DNA of 64,000 bases from CAYVUV01 sp964455095 (GTDB taxonomy: Bacteria; Desulfobacterota; Binatia; HRBIN30; CADEER01): positions 1 to 64,000 of the forward strand of contig CAYVUV010000228.1 in NCBI GenBank assembly GCA_964455095.1. The letters are read 5' to 3'. The position numbers and the translations under genes are program-made. Shown here piece by piece: positions 8,733 through 17,186 of this stretch. Positions within the stretch are counted from its first letter, which is position 1; each line of letters begins with the position of its first letter. The notes beneath the pieces are model-generated. The model searched no databases, had not been told where the DNA came from, and saw nothing but the letters and a program-made list of their open reading frames with translations.

Positions 8733-9761
8733 TCAGGGCCGGCGCGGCGGTGCATACGCGCAACAGCCTGCGCGACACGGAAACGGCCGCGGCCCGCGGG
8801 TGCCGAGCGTCGGGGCGGGCCGCCTTTCGATGTGGCAGGCCACGAGCTCGCGCAGACCGGCGACGAACGCCGGCGCCGCGCCGACCGCGAGCGCGCGCTC
8901 CATCGCGAGGCCGATCTCGTTGGCCACTTCGCGCGCCTGCGTATCGAGATCGAATTTGACTTCCATGTGATCGGCGACAAAACCGATCGGCACCACCACC
9001 ACACCGGCGACGCCGGCGTCGCGCAGCGCGCGCAGGTGATCGCAGACGTCGGGCTCGAGCCAGGGCTGCGCGGGCGGACCGCTGCGGCTCTGAAAGACGA
9101 GATCCCAGGCGACGCCCGGCGGCGCGGCGCGCGCGGCGACGAGCGCCGACGCTTCGCGCAGCTCGGCCTCGTAGTCGCACGTCGCGGCCATGGCGGTCGG
9201 AATGGAATGGGCGGTGAAGACCAGCCGCGTGTGCGCCGGCGCGACCTGCATGCGCGCGAACGCGGCCCGCGTGTTGGCCGCCATCGTCTCGATGAAACCC
9301 GGATGATTGTAGAACGGCGGCAGCTTCTCGATGAGCGGCGCCTGCGCACCGACCGCCGCGCGCGCGTTGTCGATATCGTCCAGGTATTGGCGACAGGCCG
9401 AGTACGAGCTGTACGCCGACGTCGCCACGGCTACCGCGCGCCGCACGCCGTCGTCGGCCATCTGCCTCAACGTGTCCGCCAGGAGCGGGTGCCAATTGCG
9501 GTTGCCCCAGTAGACCGGCAGGTCGGGCCCGTGGCGGGCGAGCTCGGCGCGCAGGGCGCTGATCAGCGCCCGACACTCGGCGTTGATCGGGCTGACGCCG
9601 CCGAACTGGAAATAGTGCTGGCCGACTTCCTCCAGCCGCTCGCGCGGGATGTTGCGCCCGCGCGTCACGTTCTCGAGAAACGGCACGACGTCGTCGGGCC
9701 CCTCGGGCCCGCCGAAAGAGAGCAGCAGCACCGCGTCGATCGGCGGCAACTCGTGGCTCAT
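8733..9761 (-). CDS. hemH: Ferrochelatase (coproporphyrin-type likely)
   Basis: This 342-aa enzyme inserts ferrous iron into a porphyrin in the last stages of haem synthesis. Family marks are LLLSFGGPEGPDDVVPFLEN at the N-terminus, the catalytic His in FTAHSIPTAM, the glycine-rich stretch FQSRSGPPAQPWLEPDV, and the acidic metal-binding part VADHMEVKFDLDTQA. The wording of these motifs is closest to the actinobacterial, coproporphyrin-using branch (CpfC). A Cys in SACRQYLDDI and a C-terminal Cys group (CRAGCC) resemble the places where some bacterial ferrochelatases hold a [2Fe-2S] cluster, although the spacing differs from what I recall for Mycobacterium. ATG at 9761 is preferred over a TTG two codons upstream. 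No other haem gene is nearby. Confidence 0.92.
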   Translation of the reverse strand: MSHELPPIDAVLLLSFGGPEGPDDVVPFLENVTRGRNIPRERLEEVGQHYFQFGGVSPINAECRALISALRAELARHGPDLPVYWGNRNWHPLLADTLRQMADDGVRRAVAVATSAYSSYSACRQYLDDIDNARAAVGAQAPLIEKLPPFYNHPGFIETMAANTRAAFARMQVAPAHTRLVFTAHSIPTAMAATCDYEAELREASALVAARAAPPGVAWDLVFQSRSGPPAQPWLEPDVCDHLRALRDAGVAGVVVVPIGFVADHMEVKFDLDTQAREVANEIGLAMERALAVGAAPAFVAGLRELVACHIERRPAPTLGTRGPRPFPCRAGCCAYAPPRRP

Positions 9762-9896
9762 GTCCAATACTTACCGGAGCCTGCCTCCGCCCGCCATGGC
9801 GGGTGCCAATCAGCACCGGTTCGGCTCCACCCGTGCACGGCAGCTCCGACGCTGTAGGTATATGGCGGGCCTGCAAAATCGGAGCATACTCCCAGG

Positions 9897-10529
9897 ATGA
9901 CTTGTGATCACCTCAGCGCGATTCGCCCCGAGCGCCGAAACGCTCGCCCTGCGGCAGCGAGGACTTCTCCCCGCCGACTCGACAGCCGCGGCCTTGCCCT
10001 CTGGCTGAGCTGCGCGCTGCTGACCGGCTGCGCGGCGACACAGCGCGCGCCGATCCGGACCGTCCCGCACGTCGATCTGCAGCGCTTCATGGGCGACTGG
10101 TACGTGATCGCCAACATCCCGACCTTCGTCGAGAAGGATGCCTACAACGCGGTCGAGTCCTATCGACTCGATGCAGACGGCACGATCGACACCACCTTCA
10201 CGTTCCGCAAAGGCGGCTTCGACGGCGAGCTCAAACGCCATACTCCGCGCGGCTTCGTGCTCGACACGCAGTCGAACGCCGTCTGGGGGATGCAGTTCAT
10301 CTGGCCATTCAAGGGCGACTACCGCATCGTCTATCTCGACCGCGACTACACGCACACCGCCATCGGGCGCGACAAACGCGACTACGTCTGGATCATGGCG
10401 CGCACGCCGGCGATGGCGGAATCGGACTACCAGTCGATTGTCGCGCTGCTTGCCGCGCAAGGCTACGACACCGCCAAGATCCAAAAGGTCCCCCAACGCT
10501 GGGACGACACGGCCACTCCGCCGCGATAG
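9897..10529 (+). CDS. blc: Bacterial lipocalin (Blc-type lipoprotein)
   Basis: This is a 210-aa outer-membrane lipocalin that would bind fatty acids or lysophospholipids. The lipobox LLTGC puts the lipidated Cys at about residue 45, after an unusually long and basic N-terminal region; the true start may be further in. The lipocalin signature is FMGDWYVIANIPTFVEK, followed by the beta-barrel strands and the third conserved region (DYVWIMARTPAM), as in Blc. It is divergent from hemH. Its stop codon is followed at once by a family A hairpin. Confidence 0.9.
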   Translation: MTCDHLSAIRPERRNARPAAARTSPRRLDSRGLALWLSCALLTGCAATQRAPIRTVPHVDLQRFMGDWYVIANIPTFVEKDAYNAVESYRLDADGTIDTTFTFRKGGFDGELKRHTPRGFVLDTQSNAVWGMQFIWPFKGDYRIVYLDRDYTHTAIGRDKRDYVWIMARTPAMAESDYQSIVALLAAQGYDTAKIQKVPQRWDDTATPPR

Positions 10530-10531
10530 CG

Positions 10532-10605
10532 CCCAGCTCCGAACCGCAGCCTCTGCCTACTCCCAGATCCCCGTTCAGAGAGGCAGAGGCTGCGGCAGAG
10601 CTGGG
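10532..10605. repeat. Hexamer-built hairpin repeat, family A copy 2
   Basis: The outer arms CCCAGCTC (10532-10539) and GAGCTGGG (10598-10605) are perfect. Inside them CCGCAGCCTCTGCCT pairs with AGGCAGAGGCTGCGG. It sits between two convergent genes, starting 3 bp after the lipocalin stop, and is the cleanest copy of the family. Confidence 0.85.
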
Positions 10606-10618
10606 AGTTTCCAGTGCG

Positions 10619-11068
10619 TCAGTCCTTCAGCACCTGGCAGGTGAACGAGTAATCGGTCGTGTGGTTTCCGGCCACGCCGAGCGACGACCAGTAGGTATGC
10701 GTGGCGGAGGTGGTTTCCGGAGTCCTGTCGTTGCGCAGCTTCAACTCGGTGCGGAAGTCGATCGCTTCGAACACGCCCACGTCGTTGTAGTAGCTGAACG
10801 ACACGGTGGTCGTCTTGTTGTCCGCTTCCAGGCGTGTCGAGGCGTCGAAGATCCTGAACCGGGTGAAGGTGGAGAAATCGTCCTCGAAGGTGGTGCCTGG
10901 CGTGATGACGAAATCCTTCTGGTACGGTGCCCGGACGACGCCGTTCAGCAGGTAGTTCACGGATACCGAGCACGCGACGCTGCGCAGCTCGGCCGCATGC
11001 GCGTTGAGCGGCGCGAAGAGGCCCGCCGCGAGGATTGAGGCAAGGATGAAATGTTTCGTTCTCGACAT
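10619..11068 (-). CDS. Small exported protein, family unknown
   Basis: This is a 149-aa protein from the ATG at 11068, which follows a good ribosome-binding site (CAGGAGAGAATC). The open frame extends upstream, but that part has no coding character. A signal peptide (KHFILASILAAGLFAPLNAHA) leads to a mature part of about 125 residues. This part is rich in Thr, Phe and Tyr, predicted beta, with only two Cys (VACSVS near the start and FTCQV near the end), which could form a disulfide linking the termini. I recognise no family. It is transcribed toward the lipocalin and separated from it by a family A hairpin. Confidence 0.65.
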   Translation of the reverse strand: MSRTKHFILASILAAGLFAPLNAHAAELRSVACSVSVNYLLNGVVRAPYQKDFVITPGTTFEDDFSTFTRFRIFDASTRLEADNKTTTVSFSYYNDVGVFEAIDFRTELKLRNDRTPETTSATHTYWSSLGVAGNHTTDYSFTCQVLKD

Positions 11069-11340
11069 GATTCTCTCCTGTTCAAAGTGTGAATGACGAC
11101 GCCGCAACGGGTGCCGGCGCGGAAACTCAAGCGTCCAAGCGCGCGCATTCCGGACTGCGTCGCGATCGGACGATCTCTTGACCGGTGGGCAGTCCAAGAA
11201 CCGGACCAGCCCAGGAACCAACCGTGAGAGGGTGGGCAACGGGCGCAGGAAGAAGCCCCCGAGGGTGAGCTGCGGGATCTCGCCCAACTCACTGCGCGAT
11301 TTCCCGCAGCAGCGAGCACCGACGGTCGGCTCCGCTTGCG

Positions 11341-11471
11341 AACGCAGCCTCAGCCGCTGCCGCTGCCCCTCAGCGATCCGCGCCCCGCCCCCGCCAAATT
11401 CAGCGAGGCTGGGGCGGGGGCTGCAGCTGCGGATGACCGGAGAGGCAGAGGCAGCGGCAAAGGCTGAGGGG
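11341..11471. repeat. Hexamer-built repeat, family A copy 3 (expanded)
   Basis: The stretch starts GCAGCCTCAGCCGCTGCCGC, contains a second inverted pair around CCCCGCCCCCGCC and GGCGGGGGC, and ends AGAGGCAGAGGCAGCGGCAA. It immediately follows the stop of the SDR gene on the minus strand. The rest of the 414-bp gap 11069-11482 holds no gene that I can support. Confidence 0.75.
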
Positions 11472-11482
11472 GGTGGCTAAGG

Positions 11483-12451
11483 TCAGCCGCCCATTCGCAT
11501 GTGGCCCTGCGCCTGCAACGCCTGCATGAACGAGTGCTCGTAGGCGTTCTCGGGCGCTTCGCGCACCAGGCGATCGAGCGCCTTGGCATCTTCGCCGACC
11601 AGGATGCGCCACTCGTCGTTGCGCACGCCGTCGAGGATGATCTGTGCCGCCTCGACGGCGGTGGTCGGCGCGGCGTCGCGGAAGGCCATGCCGACCTGTT
11701 GCATGACGACGCGGATCTGGTCGTCGGGAAGATCGGCAACCGGCAGGCCGCGCTTGACCAACTGATCGCGCAAGCGGGCGACGTCCTTGGCTGGCATGTC
11801 GAGCGCATCGCCCTTGCCCAGGACCTTGCTGCTGTTGATGACGATCGAGGTGCCGATGTGTCCCGGCATGACCACGGCGGCTTTCACATGCGGAGCCTCG
11901 ACGCGCAGCTCGACCACCAATGCTTCGGTGAATCCCTTCACGGCAAACTTCGCCGCACTGTACGCCGTGTGCGCCGTGTCCGGACCGAGGCAGGCCCAGA
12001 AACCGTTCACGCTGCTGGTGTTGACGATGTAGCCCTCGTCGCTGGCGACGAGCAACGGCAAAAATACGCGCGTGCCGTAGTAGACGCCGTACCAGCAGAC
12101 GCCGAACGTGCGCTCCCAGTCGGCGCGCTCGTCGTGCAGGAGGCTGCCGCCGCCGCCGATGCCGGCGTTGTTGAACAGCAGGTTGATGTGATCGGTCTGG
12201 TGTTGGGCCAGGACCGCGTCGCGAAAGGCGATCATCTCCGCCTCTTTGGAGACGTCGCACGGATGCGTGGTCACGCGCACGCCGGCGGGCGCGCCCGCCT
12301 CGCACAGACGCCTGGTCTCGACCATGTTCTCGGACAGCACGTCGCACATCGCCACGTGACAGCCCTCGGCGCTCAGCTGCCGCGCCAGCTCGCGCCCCAT
12401 CCCCGTCCCGCCGCCGGTGATGACGGCCAGCTTGTCGCGAAAGTCCTTCAT
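11483..12451 (-). CDS. Short-chain dehydrogenase/reductase (classical SDR)
   Basis: This is a 322-aa NAD(P)-dependent oxidoreductase. The cofactor loop TGGGTGMGRELA is at residues 12-23, NNAGIGGGGS stabilises the core sheet, and the catalytic set is intact: Ser in NTSSVNG, then YSAAKFAVKG with Tyr and Lys. An Asp-containing segment (CDVLSEN) after strand 2 favours NAD or a mixed preference. The C-terminal 70 residues are longer than in a minimal SDR. The next gene upstream on the same strand is a BVMO, and the two may act in sequence (alcohol to ketone to ester), but a 160-bp gap with a family A repeat lies between them. Confidence 0.88.
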   Translation of the reverse strand: MKDFRDKLAVITGGGTGMGRELARQLSAEGCHVAMCDVLSENMVETRRLCEAGAPAGVRVTTHPCDVSKEAEMIAFRDAVLAQHQTDHINLLFNNAGIGGGGSLLHDERADWERTFGVCWYGVYYGTRVFLPLLVASDEGYIVNTSSVNGFWACLGPDTAHTAYSAAKFAVKGFTEALVVELRVEAPHVKAAVVMPGHIGTSIVINSSKVLGKGDALDMPAKDVARLRDQLVKRGLPVADLPDDQIRVVMQQVGMAFRDAAPTTAVEAAQIILDGVRNDEWRILVGEDAKALDRLVREAPENAYEHSFMQALQAQGHMRMGG

Positions 12452-12527
12452 GAATGCTCGTCCCTTTCGAAGTTCTTCATCCTCACAATCACATCCAAAC
12501 CGCCGACGCCACTTCGCCGATACGCTC

Positions 12528-12606
12528 CCAGAGAGGCAGAGGCTGCGGCAGAGGCAGAGGAGATCCGAACCGCAGCAGCAGCCTCTGCCCGTGCCTCAGC
12601 CTGCGT
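12528..12606. repeat. Hexamer-built repeat, family A copy 4
   Basis: AGAGAGGCAGAGGCTGCGGC is followed by an inverted arm GCAGCAGCCTCTGCCCGTGC. It lies 5 bp past the stop of the BVMO gene on the minus strand and before the SDR. Confidence 0.75.
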
Positions 12607-12611
12607 CCGCG

Positions 12612-14111
12612 CTACCTCATCTCGAAATCGCTCAGGCGCGGCTGGCTCATCTCGGCGCGGAAGCGGTCGTAGGTCCACGGCCACGCCGTCGGCAGACCAT
12701 CCCGGTCGAGATACCAGCTCTTGCAGCCGCTGTTCCAGATCGTCGCGCGGGCGGCCTCTCTGCGATCGGCGTCGAAGCGTTCCATCGCGGCCGGCGCAGC
12801 GCTGATCTCGGCACACGCGCCGGAGCGCACCTGCTCGACGAGCTGAAGGATGTAGGCGACCTGCAGCTCGGCGACGTCGATGAGGGAGAAGTTCCCGACC
12901 GGGCTGTTGGGGCCGTTGAGCATGAAGAAGTTGGGGAACTCGGGGGCCGAGATGGCCATGTACGCGGACGGGCCGTCCTTCCAGACCTCGTCGAGTATGA
13001 CACCGGCGCGGCCGACGACGTCCATCGGGCGTACGAAGCGATCGACGCGAAACCCGGTCGCCAGGACCAGCGCGTCGAGCTCGTGCAGGCGCCCGTCGGA
13101 CGTGCGCACGCCGGCGCCCTCGACGCGCGCGATGCGCTCGGTGACGAGCCGCGCGTTCGGCCGTTGGATCGCCTCGTAGAAGTCCGCCGAGATGATCAAC
13201 CGTTTGCACGCCGCCCGGTAGGTGGGCCGCAGTTTTTCGCGCAGCACGGGATCCTTGACGCTGTTCTCCAGATTCGCCACGCAATGCGCATGGATTGCCT
13301 GGAGCACGGGCGACTCGGCGTCAACGAGCACGTTGGCGAAGCCGTCGGTGAACGCGCGCGCCACCGTGTCGCGGATCTCCTCCATGGCCTCCGGGTGCTG
13401 GCGAAACGTCGCCTTCTCTTCGTCGCTGTAGGCGGCGTTTTCCGTCGCGGCAATCCACTGCGGCGTGCGCTGAAAGAGCACCAGCTCCTGCACCTCGTCG
13501 ACCAGCGCTGAGACGATTTGAATCGCCGACGAGCCGGTGCCGACGACGCCGACACGCTTGCCCGCGAGCGGCACGTCGTGATCCCAGCGGGCGCTGTGGA
13601 AGGCCGCGCCGGCGAAGGAGTCCAGGCCCTCGATGTCGGGATAGGCGGGGTGATGGAGCACGCCGGTCGCCGCGATGATGAAGTCCGCCGCGTCGGTCGA
13701 TCCGTCGGTCATCTCGATCTGCCAGCGCCCGTCGGCGAACGCGCAGCGCGCGACCTGCTTGCCAAATCGAATCCGCGCCTCGACGCCGTACTGACGGGCG
13801 ACGCCCTCGAAGTAGGCCTGGATCTCCGCCCCCGGCGAGAAGCGGCGGCTCCATTCCGGGTTGAGCGCGAACGAGTAGCTGTAGAAATGGGACGGCACAT
13901 CGCAGGCGATGCCCGGGTAGGTGTTCTCTCGCCACGTCCCGCCCAGGCGATCGGCCTTCTCGTAGATGACGACGTCGTCGAAGCCGGCCTCCTGCAGCTT
14001 GATCGCGCTGAGGATGCCCGACATTCCCGCCCCGATCACGATGAAGCGCAGGTCGGTGCGGGCGGACTTTGGCGGAACTGAATCGGCGGTGTTGGATCTG
14101 GTTTTGCTCAT
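12612..14111 (-). CDS. Baeyer-Villiger flavin monooxygenase (short form)
   Basis: This is a 499-aa flavoprotein monooxygenase. The FAD loop FIVIGAGMSGILSAIKLQ starts near residue 23, the BVMO fingerprint FAGAAFHSARW is near 170, and the NADPH loop VGVVGTGSSAIQIVSALV is near 190. It lacks the N-terminal helical domain of the first BVMO in this window and is of ordinary cyclohexanone-monooxygenase-like size. There is a choice of two Met codons three apart (MRPMSKTR); I took the second. The SDR gene follows on the same strand. BVMOs of this type act on cyclic or long-chain ketones; the substrate cannot be told from sequence. Confidence 0.9.
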   Translation of the reverse strand: MSKTRSNTADSVPPKSARTDLRFIVIGAGMSGILSAIKLQEAGFDDVVIYEKADRLGGTWRENTYPGIACDVPSHFYSYSFALNPEWSRRFSPGAEIQAYFEGVARQYGVEARIRFGKQVARCAFADGRWQIEMTDGSTDAADFIIAATGVLHHPAYPDIEGLDSFAGAAFHSARWDHDVPLAGKRVGVVGTGSSAIQIVSALVDEVQELVLFQRTPQWIAATENAAYSDEEKATFRQHPEAMEEIRDTVARAFTDGFANVLVDAESPVLQAIHAHCVANLENSVKDPVLREKLRPTYRAACKRLIISADFYEAIQRPNARLVTERIARVEGAGVRTSDGRLHELDALVLATGFRVDRFVRPMDVVGRAGVILDEVWKDGPSAYMAISAPEFPNFFMLNGPNSPVGNFSLIDVAELQVAYILQLVEQVRSGACAEISAAPAAMERFDADRREAARATIWNSGCKSWYLDRDGLPTAWPWTYDRFRAEMSQPRLSDFEMR

Positions 14112-14167
14112 CGGTCTCATCTGCCTCGCTTGCGGTCCTGCCACCATTGCGGCGCGCGATGCAAGAG

Positions 14168-14306
14168 AGAGGCAGGAAGGCTGAGGCTGGGGCTCAGGCT
14201 GAGGGAATCCGAACCTCAGAGCTGTGAGATTCTCGCCTGGACGCCTCGGGCGCGGGGGAAACCCAGGCCTGCCGGACCTGAGGTCTGAGGCCTGAGGCCT
14301 ATTTTT
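14168..14306. repeat. Family A copy 5 next to a family E copy
   Basis: The left part is GGCAGGAAGGCTGAGGCTGG (family A style). The right part, GACCTGAGGTCTGAGGCCTG (14278-14297), is a different repeat (family E) that recurs at 17150-17186 and 35226-35265. A T6 run (14302-14307) follows the right part. This fills most of the 366-bp gap 14112-14477 between two divergent genes; I see no gene in it. Confidence 0.7.
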
Positions 14307-14477
14307 TCCCTGCGCCACCGCCAGCTCGCCGAAAAATCGCCGGACTGGTCCCCGCTGTGGTTCCGCAAGGTACGGCAACGTGACTTGACCATCCCTTCCG
14401 CCGCCCGTGTGTCGGGGCATGTCGCATGGCACGCCCCGTGCTCCGATCGCGAGACCTGCGAACAGGGGGAGAACCTG

Positions 14478-17129
14478 ATGAACGTTGCGCGCTGCGTTGG
14501 CCGGGGTCGCTCGAACCAGGGAAACGTCTTGCGCCTCGCTTGGGGACTCCTCCGGACGGCACTGCTGCTCTGTCTGCTCTCCTTTGCAGCCACGGCGGAC
14601 GCGGCGCAGGTCGCCACCGGTTCTTACGTCGGCGACGGCACGGACAACCGGCTGATCTCGGGTGTCGGCTTTGCTCCCGATGCCGTCCTCGTGACCGGTG
14701 AGCTCGCGGACCAGCGCTCGGCGATCCTTCGCACGTCGGCCATGTCGGGCGATCTATCCTGCGAGCTGACGGCGGCCTGCGATTTGAACCGGGTGCAGGC
14801 GTTGACCAGCGACGGGTTCCAGGTCGGCTCCGACCGCGGCGTAAACCATGCGGGGATGATCTTCCACTACGTCGCCATCCGCAGCGACCAGTGCACGCCC
14901 GACTTCGCGGTCGGCACCTACACCGGTAACGCCGCCGACGATCGAGACGTTGTCGGCCTGGGCTTCCAACCTGCCTACGTGTTGGTCAAGCGAGCCAACA
15001 CGGGCACGGATGCCGTTCATCGCTTCGTGGACGAAGTCGGCGACGCCTCCCTGGCGATTACGGCGGGGATCGAAGTCGACAATCGGATTCAGGGATTTGC
15101 GGCGGACGGATTCGAAGTCGGCACCAACGTCGCGGTGAACGACACCGGCGACACCTACTACTGGATCGCCTGGCGGGACGTCCCCGGCGGCAGCCGCTCG
15201 AACAGCTACGTTGGAAACGGTGTGGATTCTCGCAGCGTGACCGGACTCGGATTGACCCCCAGCTGGGTGCTCGTCCAGGACAAGGCCAAGCGGACCGTGG
15301 TCCACCGCCCGGCGAGTATTCCCGCCTCGACCGATCGCACCCTGTACCTGGTGTCCAAGAACGCCAGCGTCGATCGCATCCAGTCCTTGCTCAGCGACGG
15401 CTTTACGGTGGGAACCGATCTCGAGGTGAACAAGAGCGGTGACACCTACTTCTTCCTCGCCGTGCGATCGTCGGCGTCGACCTGCCCGACTCCGACCCCG
15501 ACGGCCACTCGAACGCCGACGGCGACCCCGACGCGCACCTACACCCGCACGCCGACGCACACACCGACCGCGACCAACACCTTCACCAACACACCAACCG
15601 ATACGGCGACACCCACGCCGACCAATACCGCCACCCCGACCAACACGGCGACGCCCACGCCGACCGATACCGACACCCCGACCGATACACCGACGCCCAC
15701 GCCGACCGACACCGCCACGCCGACCGACACGGCGACGCCCACACCAACCGATACCGCCACCCCGACCGACACGCCGACGCCCACGCCGACCGATACGGCC
15801 ACAGCGACGCCCACCCCAACCAACACCGATACGCCCACGCCGACGCACACGCCGACGGCGACCGACACGTTCACCAGTACGCGGACGCCAACCGCCACCC
15901 CAACGGCGACAGCGACCGCGACGCGCACGCCCACCGCGACGAATACACCGACGGTGCCTCATGCCGTGCGGGCGGGCAGCGAGTTTCAGATCAACACCTA
16001 CACCTTCGGCAACCAGAGCTATCCCAACGTCTCCACCGATGCGGAGGGCAACTTCGTCGTCGTCTGGCACAGCCGCCCGAACCAGGACGGGAGCTATGAC
16101 GGTGTCTTCGGGCAGCGCTACGACAGCGCGGGAAGCCCGCGCGGCAGCGAGTTCCTGGTCAACTCCACCACTGTGGGTCTGCAGCTCTTCTCGTCAGTCG
16201 CCTCGGAAGCGGACGGCAGCTTCGTGGTGGTCTGGGAGCATCGCAACTCACAGGCCGCGATGGCCGACGTCTTCGGCCAGCGCTTCGACAGCGACGGCGT
16301 GCCGCTCGGCCCGGAGTTCATGGCCAACACGAATACCGTGCACCAACAGAAGTTCCCCAGCGTTGCCTCGGATGAAGACGGCGACTTCGTCGTCATGTGG
16401 ACGAGCCGCAATCAGGACGGCGATCACTACGGCATCTTCGGGCAGCGCTACGACAGCAGCGGCGACCCGGCGGGCACGGAGTTCCAGGTCAACGCTTACA
16501 CGGTTTCGGTGCAGGAGTTTCATTCCGTGGCCTGTCATGCGGACGGAAGCTTTGTCGCCGCCTGGGCAACCTTCGGGCGCGACGGCTCGGGTTGGGGCGT
16601 GGGAGGGCAGAGGTTCGACAGCAGCGGGGCCCGGCTCGGCAGCGAGTTCCTCGTCAATGCCTTCACGCTCAACGATCAGCGCTTCCCCGCCGTGGCCACC
16701 GATCCCGACGGCGGGTTCGTCGTCGCCTGGCAGAGCTACGGCAGAGACGGTTCTGCCGAGGGCATCTTCGCGCAGCGCTTCGCCGCCAACGGCAGCACGC
16801 TGGGCGGCGAGATGCAGATGAACACGTACACGATCTCGGCGCAGCGTATCCCGAGCATCATCACGGACGCCGACGGCAAGTTCGTCGTCGTCTGGCGCAG
16901 CACGGGCCAGGATGGCGACGGCTACGGCATCTTCGGCCGACACTTCGACGCGACGGGAACCCCCCTCGGTGCCGAGTTCCAGGTCAACTCATACACCAGC
17001 CGAAATCAGGGCAACATGGCCCACATCGTCTCGGCCGCACCGACCGGCGACTTCGTCGTCGTCTGGCACAGCGCCTACCAGGACGCCTCGGGCAACGCCG
17101 CATTCGGCCAGCGCTTCCACCTCCGATAG
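14478..17129 (+). CDS. Secreted repeat protein with Thr/Pro linker
   Basis: This is an 883-aa protein from the ATG at 14478, which has a ribosome-binding stretch AGGGGGA seven bases before it. A signal peptide (hydrophobic [20 protein letters not shown]) is followed by three copies of a module of about 95 residues. Each has (N/G)SYVGxGxDxRxVxGLG and ends xxDGFxVGTDxxVNxxGDTYxxxAxR. Next come about 160 residues of TPTPTxTxTPT repeats. The C-terminal 380 residues hold seven copies of a module of about 52 residues with the core GSEFQVN, then FVVVW, then GIFGQRFDSxG. The C-terminal modules resemble beta-propeller blades; seven would close a ring, but this is inference. It is probably secreted or surface-anchored through the linker. 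No enzymatic motif is visible. Confidence 0.85.
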   Translation: MNVARCVGRGRSNQGNVLRLAWGLLRTALLLCLLSFAATADAAQVATGSYVGDGTDNRLISGVGFAPDAVLVTGELADQRSAILRTSAMSGDLSCELTAACDLNRVQALTSDGFQVGSDRGVNHAGMIFHYVAIRSDQCTPDFAVGTYTGNAADDRDVVGLGFQPAYVLVKRANTGTDAVHRFVDEVGDASLAITAGIEVDNRIQGFAADGFEVGTNVAVNDTGDTYYWIAWRDVPGGSRSNSYVGNGVDSRSVTGLGLTPSWVLVQDKAKRTVVHRPASIPASTDRTLYLVSKNASVDRIQSLLSDGFTVGTDLEVNKSGDTYFFLAVRSSASTCPTPTPTATRTPTATPTRTYTRTPTHTPTATNTFTNTPTDTATPTPTNTATPTNTATPTPTDTDTPTDTPTPTPTDTATPTDTATPTPTDTATPTDTPTPTPTDTATATPTPTNTDTPTPTHTPTATDTFTSTRTPTATPTATATATRTPTATNTPTVPHAVRAGSEFQINTYTFGNQSYPNVSTDAEGNFVVVWHSRPNQDGSYDGVFGQRYDSAGSPRGSEFLVNSTTVGLQLFSSVASEADGSFVVVWEHRNSQAAMADVFGQRFDSDGVPLGPEFMANTNTVHQQKFPSVASDEDGDFVVMWTSRNQDGDHYGIFGQRYDSSGDPAGTEFQVNAYTVSVQEFHSVACHADGSFVAAWATFGRDGSGWGVGGQRFDSSGARLGSEFLVNAFTLNDQRFPAVATDPDGGFVVAWQSYGRDGSAEGIFAQRFAANGSTLGGEMQMNTYTISAQRIPSIITDADGKFVVVWRSTGQDGDGYGIFGRHFDATGTPLGAEFQVNSYTSRNQGNMAHIVSAAPTGDFVVVWHSAYQDASGNAAFGQRFHLR
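15485..15957 (+). repeat. Low-complexity coding repeat (Thr/Pro linker)
   Basis: About 470 bp of imperfect 6- and 12-bp units such as CCGACCGATACC and ACGCCCACGCCG encode alternating Thr and Pro with Asp, Asn and Ala. Such DNA is prone to slippage, so linker length probably differs between strains. Confidence 0.9.
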
Positions 17130-17149
17130 GATGCGCGACCCGACTCCGG

Positions 17150-17186
17150 ACCCTGAAGTCTGAAGCCCGAGGCCTGAGGTCAGGCC
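17150..17186. repeat. Family E repeat, overlapping a stop codon
   Basis: CCCTGAAGTCTGAAGCCCGA continues as GGCCTGAGGTCAGGCC. The TCA at 17180-17182, part of the repeat, is the stop codon of the patatin gene on the minus strand, so the element defines the end of that protein. Confidence 0.6.
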
